A DNA stretch of 10,619 bases from an uncultured Erysipelotrichaceae bacterium. GTDB lineage: Bacteria; Bacillota_I; Bacilli_A; Erysipelotrichales; Erysipelotrichaceae. Shown one piece after another: positions 6,969-10,619 of this stretch (the first letter of the stretch is position 1; every line of letters starts with the position of its first letter). Under the pieces are notes generated by a model that was given only the letters and a program-made list of their open reading frames with translations, had not been told where the DNA came from and ran no database searches. The stretch spans positions 1 to 10,619 of the forward strand of contig CALEMD010000177.1 in NCBI GenBank assembly GCA_937902945.1, read 5' to 3'. The translations under genes were made by a program, and so were the position numbers.

Positions 6969-8156
6969 TCAGTGCTTAAGTATGCTGACGATATAGAAGG
7001 ATATAAGGTACTGACTCCACATGCGGGAATTTGACAGGTCAATATGAAAATTGCATGCAAGCTGCTCCATTCTATAGTGAAGGGTATTTCGGTGAATATG
7101 CAGAGATGCGGCCGCACTCTTGCCTGATCCTCCCTGCGTTATGTATGCGGCAATTGTTTTCAGATAATCGCTGCCATGGAGATCGTCATATTCCTGTACC
7201 TGCAGTATTTCCGGACTGCAGTAATCTGCAAGGCTTGAACGCGGCACCTGGTAGAGAAGGTCAAGAAGCTGAACATCCTTATAATCAATGATCATGTCAT
7301 TTTCCTGCCGGTGTTCCAATGCAAACATGGCCTGTGCTTTATATGTGGCAGCCTGAAACATATCGCTGAAAACAGAGGAGTATGCAAGCGGCATATCAAT
7401 GCGTTTCAGAAAGTCAGAGAGCTTTTTCTTTCTGTCATCATTCTGAGCAATAGAATGTTCATCTTCAAAGGCAATAGTCATGATTCCGTCAAATACAACA
7501 ATGCAGCTGTCTGGAAAGAACTCCAGAAGCCGATGCTTAAGAGTGTCTTCTCCAGCATTGTAGGAAGGGTGGTGATGCACATTGATGCAGGCAATTCTTC
7601 GATTGTGCTCTTCTGCAAAACGGGTATCCTTCACAATTTCAAGATAATGAAGCCTATCTACATATTCATAATTGATCAGTGAAATCAGTATTTCCTCATT
7701 GGTACTGGATGATTTTTGAAATCTTCTGCGCACTGAAAGTTCCTTTGCCAGTATTTCTCTGACAAGATTGATGTCTTCTGTCGGAATGCTGTCCAGATTT
7801 CGATTCAGTTCGCCGATATTCAGATAGCCAACGAAATGATCCTGATAAATCAGTTTGTAGAATCTCCGCTGATATTTTGAAATCTGAGTTACTTTTATGC
7901 AGTCTTCCTTGCTTTTCTGATCACGCAGAAATTCCCAGTTGTTCAAGGCTGTTCCGAATTCCAATGTTATATAGCCGCGCTTGACAGCGTTCTGCCATGG
8001 AAAATCCGGGATAACAAGACTGTTGGAATAGGAAATAATAGCAAGCGACTGGGCAATGACCACCAAAGGACATTGAAGAAATTGGGCACAGGCATTTGTG
8101 ATGGGTTCCAACTCATCATTGGCCAATACTGTATCTATAAGTTCTTCTTTTTTCAT
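6969..8156 (-). CDS. PucR/CdaR-family transcriptional regulator
   Basis: A 395-residue cytoplasmic DNA-binding protein. The C-terminal PucR-type helix-turn-helix is clear at about residues 330-390, with the family hallmark KSAAASLHIHRNTLHYRMEQL-like segment at 346-366 (His355, Arg356, Asn357, Thr358, Tyr361, Arg362). The middle (about 150-290) matches the position of the GGDEF-like CdaR domain. The N-terminal 145 residues form a probable sensor domain that I cannot assign more precisely. In this family (CdaR, PucR, AdeR) the protein usually activates catabolic genes in response to the substrate, often a sugar acid. It is transcribed away from the dehydrogenase/permease operon, its likely target. 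ATG 8156 has AAGGAG (8169-8164) 7 nt upstream. The gene ends CTTAAGCACTGA, about 310 bp before the next gene. Confidence 0.87.
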   Translation of the reverse strand: MKKEELIDTVLANDELEPITNACAQFLQCPLVVIAQSLAIISYSNSLVIPDFPWQNAVKRGYITLEFGTALNNWEFLRDQKSKEDCIKVTQISKYQRRFYKLIYQDHFVGYLNIGELNRNLDSIPTEDINLVREILAKELSVRRRFQKSSSTNEEILISLINYEYVDRLHYLEIVKDTRFAEEHNRRIACINVHHHPSYNAGEDTLKHRLLEFFPDSCIVVFDGIMTIAFEDEHSIAQNDDRKKKLSDFLKRIDMPLAYSSVFSDMFQAATYKAQAMFALEHRQENDMIIDYKDVQLLDLLYQVPRSSLADYCSPEILQVQEYDDLHGSDYLKTIAAYITQGGSGKSAAASLHIHRNTLHYRMEQLACNFHIDLSNSRMWSQYLISFYIVSILKH

Positions 8157-8174
8157 AAGACTGCTCCTTGTTCA

Positions 8175-8335
8175 TCATGCACAATAAACTGTGTTTTTAT
8201 TATACAACATAACTAGTGTAATAATTCACAAAGATGAATATACTGCAGGTGTATTAAAAAAGTGCTTATACAAAGCCGCTTTAGAAATGGAATCAATATA
8301 AGAAACCGTATATTGAACAGTGCTTTCATGCACAA
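8175..8335. repeat. Direct repeat TCATGCACAA in the divergent intergenic region
   Basis: The 10-mer TCATGCACAA occurs at 8175-8184 and again at 8326-8335, near the two ends of the region between the regulator and the dehydrogenase gene. Each copy is also part of a short inverted element: CACA-N6-TGTG (8180-8193) and GTGC-N6-GCAC (8320-8333). They may be operator sites for the PucR-type regulator; with only two short copies, this could be chance. Confidence 0.3.
8199..8204 (-). promoter_or_regulatory. Probable -10 element of the PucR-type regulator gene
   Basis: Minus-strand TATAAT, a perfect consensus -10, lies 43 nt before ATG 8156. No good -35 hexamer is seen at 16-18 nt upstream, so it may be weak or need an activator. 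On the plus strand I see no convincing consensus promoter for the dehydrogenase operon; weak -10-like sequences occur at TATACA (near 8265) and TATAAG (near 8297). That would fit activator-dependent transcription. Confidence 0.5.
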
Positions 8336-8351
8336 AAAAGGAGAAAGAATT

Positions 8352-9104
8352 ATGCAGACATGGGATTTTTCAGGAAAGACAGTTGTTATTACAGGAGCAG
8401 CACAGGGTATTGGCAAAGAGGTTGCAAAGGGTGTGGTCAATGGCGGCGGCCATGCCATTATTCTTGATCTGAATGAAGAAAAGGGCAAAGCTGCAGCAGC
8501 TGAACTTGGCAATGCAAGTTTCTATTCAGTGAACCTAGGCGATCATGAGAATATCCGTTCAACTATGAACAAAGTACTTGCTGAATTCAAGAGAGTAGAC
8601 GTACTTGTCAATGTTGCCGGAATCATATCCACAAAAAAGTTTGAAGATATTGATGATGCTGAATGGGAAAAGGTGATTCGCATCAATCTGACGGGCACAT
8701 ATACAATGTGCAATGCTATCTATCCTTATTTCATCAAAATGGGCGGGGGAAGAATTGTCAATGTTTCCAGTGTCGCTGGAAAGATCGGCGGAGGACTTCT
8801 TGGGACAGCTGCTTATGCAACAAGCAAGGCAGGAGTGAATGGATTGACTAAAGCCATTGCAAAAGAGGGCGGCAGGTATCATATCAACTGCAATGCAGTA
8901 TGCCCGTCATTTACGCATACACCAATGACAAAGTCACTGGCAGAAGATCAGGAAAAGAATGCAAAGGTTATTGCCATGATACCGCTTGGCAGACCTGCAG
9001 AACCATACGAACCAGCACAGATGATACTGTTCTTTGCAAGCGATGCTGCCAGCTTTGTAAACGGTGAAATCGGTGACTGCGACGGCGGCATCGTCATGGA
9101 CTGA
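8352..9104 (+). CDS. Short-chain dehydrogenase/reductase (classical SDR), likely sugar-acid related
   Basis: A 250-residue NAD(P)-dependent oxidoreductase of classical SDR length. The Rossmann motif TGAAQGIG lies at residues 14-21, and Asp39 at the end of beta-2 favours NAD(H) over NADP(H). NVAG is at 87-90, the structural Asn at 112, and the catalytic Ser140, Tyr155 and Lys159 (AYATSK) are all present. The CPSFTHTPM segment (184-192) corresponds to the usual PGxxxT loop, with the Gly replaced by Ser. ATG 8352 is chosen because AAGGAG ends about 9 nt upstream; a longer reading from TTG 8262 lacks support. The next gene starts 1 nt after its stop. Placed beside a KdgT-family permease and a PucR-type regulator, it may act on a keto-sugar acid, as KduD or gluconate 5-dehydrogenase do. 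Sequence alone cannot fix the substrate. Confidence 0.88.
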   Translation: MQTWDFSGKTVVITGAAQGIGKEVAKGVVNGGGHAIILDLNEEKGKAAAAELGNASFYSVNLGDHENIRSTMNKVLAEFKRVDVLVNVAGIISTKKFEDIDDAEWEKVIRINLTGTYTMCNAIYPYFIKMGGGRIVNVSSVAGKIGGGLLGTAAYATSKAGVNGLTKAIAKEGGRYHINCNAVCPSFTHTPMTKSLAEDQEKNAKVIAMIPLGRPAEPYEPAQMILFFASDAASFVNGEIGDCDGGIVMD

Positions 9105-9105
9105 T

Positions 9106-10059
9106 ATGAAGCATATCCATTACAGACGCTTTCCGGGAGATACAATCGTCGTCCCAATGGTCATCGGAGTCATACTGAATTCGCTGGTTCCATCCTTCCT
9201 TGAAATTGGAAGCTTCTGGACTTCGATTGTGCATGGCACCGGGGCTCTCGTCGGCATCTTCCTGTTCTTTCTAGGCGCCAGCATGAACATTCATTCAGCT
9301 GGACTTGCTGTAAAAAAAGGTTCAATCATTATCATTACAAAAATAGCATTGTCGATACTGCTTGGCTTTGCTGTTGCATTCCTGTTTCATGATTCTTTCC
9401 TTGGCCTGAGTTCTCTTGCTATAATCGGAGGAATTTCAGTTGCCAATAATGCTCTGTATTCAGGAATTGTAGCAACTATGGGTGATGATTCAGATAAAGG
9501 AGCAGTTGGCATTACTTCCTTAAGTGTTGGACCAACTGTAACCATGATTGCCTTAAGTACTGCTGGGCTGGCCAGTGTTTCCGTTTCTGCGATCATCGGT
9601 TCCATTCTGCCATTGGTTCTTGGTATAGCAATCGGTGCTCTGTTTCCGGAACTCAAGAAAATACTGAGTGCAGGTGTTACACCGTCAATCATAGTAGTTG
9701 GCTTTGCACTTGGTGCCAATATGAGCTTTGCGCAGCTGTTTGCCGGCGGCATCTCAGGTATTCTGCTGGGTGTGATTACAACTCTAGTGATTGGATCGGT
9801 GACAGTCCTCATGGAAAAACTATTCTGCCGTGATGGCATTGCCGCAGCAGCTATTTCAAGCACTGCAGCTTCCGCAGTGGCAAATCCGCAGGCACTGGCA
9901 GATGTTGATGCAAGATACGCAGCAATCTGCCCAATAGCAACTGCACAGATTGCCGCAAGCGTTATAGTTACATCATTTCTAACACCATGGTTTGCGGCTG
10001 AAATAGCTAAGAGACAGAAACACAGCCGCAAAGCAGAGGAAGAACCGACCGAAGCATGA
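9106..10059 (+). CDS. KdgT-family permease (2-keto-3-deoxygluconate permease family)
   Basis: A polytopic inner-membrane transporter of 317 residues, close to the usual 320-330 for KdgT. Recognisable family blocks are FPGDTIVVPMVIG at the N-terminus (9-21), FFLGASMNIHSAG (54-66), KKGSIIIITKIA (70-81), GLSSLAIIGG (100-109), VGPTVTMIALSTAG (141-154), GFALGANMSFAQL (199-211) and AAAAISSTAASAVANP (246-261). Members import 2-keto-3-deoxygluconate with H+ and belong to the bile/arsenite/riboflavin transporter superfamily. ATG 9106 is 1 nt after the dehydrogenase stop and has no good SD, so translation is probably coupled; the frame extends upstream to 9064 only inside the dehydrogenase gene. Compared from memory with E. 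coli KdgT, the central DMTNGGLY becomes SVANNALY and the SLESGP Glu is Val, so the substrate may differ. No kdgK, kdgA or kduI is in view. Confidence 0.87.
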   Translation: MKHIHYRRFPGDTIVVPMVIGVILNSLVPSFLEIGSFWTSIVHGTGALVGIFLFFLGASMNIHSAGLAVKKGSIIIITKIALSILLGFAVAFLFHDSFLGLSSLAIIGGISVANNALYSGIVATMGDDSDKGAVGITSLSVGPTVTMIALSTAGLASVSVSAIIGSILPLVLGIAIGALFPELKKILSAGVTPSIIVVGFALGANMSFAQLFAGGISGILLGVITTLVIGSVTVLMEKLFCRDGIAAAAISSTAASAVANPQALADVDARYAAICPIATAQIAASVIVTSFLTPWFAAEIAKRQKHSRKAEEEPTEA

Positions 10060-10069
10060 TTGATATTGA

Positions 10070-10104
10070 ACATTCTGCGCACTTATTGGCAGGGTGTTTT
10101 TTTT
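10070..10104 (+). terminator. Intrinsic terminator after the KdgT-family gene
   Basis: ACATTCTGC (10070-10078) pairs with GCAGGGTGT (10089-10097) as a 9-bp stem with two G-U pairs and a 10-nt loop. A run of eight T follows (10097-10104). It starts 10 nt after the permease stop and closes the two-gene operon. Confidence 0.8.
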
Positions 10105-10148
10105 GGAAAAGATACATTTTCGTCCTGGTTGTTTTTGGAATAGCTGCT

Positions 10149-10619
10149 ATGATTAATTCAATGATAACTAAAGGACTGTATGAACAGATTATCAGCAGAA
10201 AACTGGATCAGGAACTTAATGATGCAAACCAGTCTTTTTCGGCACATAAAATTGATGATGAAGAAGCTTCAAAAGTTTTAGCACAATATGTCGGCGAAGT
10301 CGTTGAGAAAGCTCTATATCAGCTGAAAGATGAGGGGTGCTCGCTTAATGACCAGGTGAAGTTTGTCAATCAGCTTGTTGCGGAAATATCACATGAAACC
10401 GCAGATCCTGAATATGATGCTATGGCTGTTGCGGAGAAGGCAGAGGAACTGCTAGCAGTGATGGATCGTAAAGATGGTATACAGGCAATAGACAGTAAGA
10501 AAGAAATGGTACGTCCGGAAACATCCATTGCAACGAGCAGTCTATTTACAGGAGCTGTACATGAACCACAGATGTATACGGAACTTAAAAAAGAAATAGA
10601 CTGCTCGTTGCAAAGGATG
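10149..10619 (+). CDS. N-terminal part of a PLD/SF2-helicase/DUF3427-type protein
   Basis: The frame is open from ATG 10149 to the window end (157 codons, no stop), so the gene is cut off on the right. The start region, MITKGLYEQIISRKLDQEL, the following IDDEEASKVLAQYVGEVVEKAL, and the later SSLFTGAVHEPQMYTELKKEI match my recollection of the N-terminus of large (about 900-1000 aa) proteins. Those proteins carry a phospholipase D-like (HKD) nuclease domain, then a superfamily II DEAD/DEAH helicase, then DUF3427. Only the helical lead-in is inside the window; the catalytic parts would lie beyond it, so the assignment rests on similarity I recall rather than motifs seen. ATG 10149 has a weak GGAA site about 9 nt upstream; ATG 10161 is equally possible. 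The frame is also open back to ATG 10056, through the terminator hairpin. Proteins of this type are often found in variable or defence-rich regions. Confidence 0.68.
   Translation, partial: MINSMITKGLYEQIISRKLDQELNDANQSFSAHKIDDEEASKVLAQYVGEVVEKALYQLKDEGCSLNDQVKFVNQLVAEISHETADPEYDAMAVAEKAEELLAVMDRKDGIQAIDSKKEMVRPETSIATSSLFTGAVHEPQMYTELKKEIDCSLQRM

Noticed and set aside
6834..7034. 66-codon plus-strand open frame over the end of the regulator
   Set aside because: It overlaps the regulator's well-supported C-terminus in antisense and has no SD or recognisable family.
7311..7682. 123-codon plus-strand open frame inside the regulator gene
   Set aside because: It is an antisense shadow of the regulator's coding sequence with no SD or motif.
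8262..8351. Upstream TTG extension of the dehydrogenase
   Set aside because: The extra 30 residues precede the normal SDR N-terminus and have no SD, whereas ATG 8352 has AAGGAG at good spacing.
9387..10082. 231-codon open frame on the minus strand opposite the permease gene
   Set aside because: It is antisense to a clearly recognised KdgT-family gene, with no ribosome site and a composition typical of the complement of hydrophobic codons.
1..10619. CRISPR array, tRNA, rRNA, insertion sequence or prophage attachment site
   Set aside because: I saw no spaced repeat arrays, cloverleaf with CCA-type end, transposase frame or long terminal inverted repeats anywhere in the window.

Overview
The window (about 43% G+C by eye, AT-rich gaps, strong AGGAGG-type ribosome sites, intrinsic terminators) looks like a chromosomal segment of a low-to-moderate G+C Firmicute. 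The mix of a BceAB-type transporter, a CsoR/CopA copper operon and a secreted DUF5011-like/NlpC-P60 protein suggests a host-associated Erysipelotrichia- or Clostridia-like bacterium. That placement is inference; there is no rRNA or other phylogenetic marker here.

Layout. (1) Positions 1-2430, plus strand: the 3' part of a BceA-type ABC ATPase, overlapping by 8 nt a complete BceB-type permease, probably a peptide-antibiotic sensing/detoxification pair. (2) Positions 2431-5364, minus strand: a compact copper-efflux operon. Its promoter contains a CsoR operator in the spacer, followed by csoR, then a CopA Cu(I) P-type ATPase starting 2 nt later, and a strong terminator placed back-to-back with bceB. 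The CopA reading frame continues into a complete CopZ-like metallochaperone domain, and the join still carries a good Shine-Dalgarno sequence and ATG. (3) Positions 5376-6765, minus strand: a secreted protein with a signal peptide, two Ig-like DUF5011-type modules, a Ser-rich linker and a divergent NlpC/P60 cysteine-peptidase domain, with its own terminator, promoter and an upstream 24-bp perfect palindrome. (4) Positions 6969-8156, minus strand: a PucR/CdaR-family regulator, transcribed divergently from (5) a two-gene plus-strand operon at 8352-10059. That operon encodes a short-chain dehydrogenase and a KdgT-family (2-keto-3-deoxygluconate permease) transporter and is closed by an intrinsic terminator. 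(6) From about 10149 to the window end, plus strand: the N-terminal part of a large protein that I recognise as the PLD-nuclease/SF2-helicase/DUF3427 type.

How they work together. The copper operon should be self-contained: CsoR releases the operator on Cu(I) binding and CopA exports Cu(I). The fused or separately initiated CopZ domain would deliver or sense copper. The PucR-like regulator next to the dehydrogenase/permease pair suggests a small sugar-acid uptake and oxidoreduction module controlled by its own substrate. The BceAB pair and the NlpC/P60 protein both act at the cell envelope but are not linked by operon structure. The points most worth a second look are the copA-copZ join, the palindrome upstream of the NlpC/P60 gene, the divergent KdgT motifs in a minimal operon, and the helicase that runs off the end.
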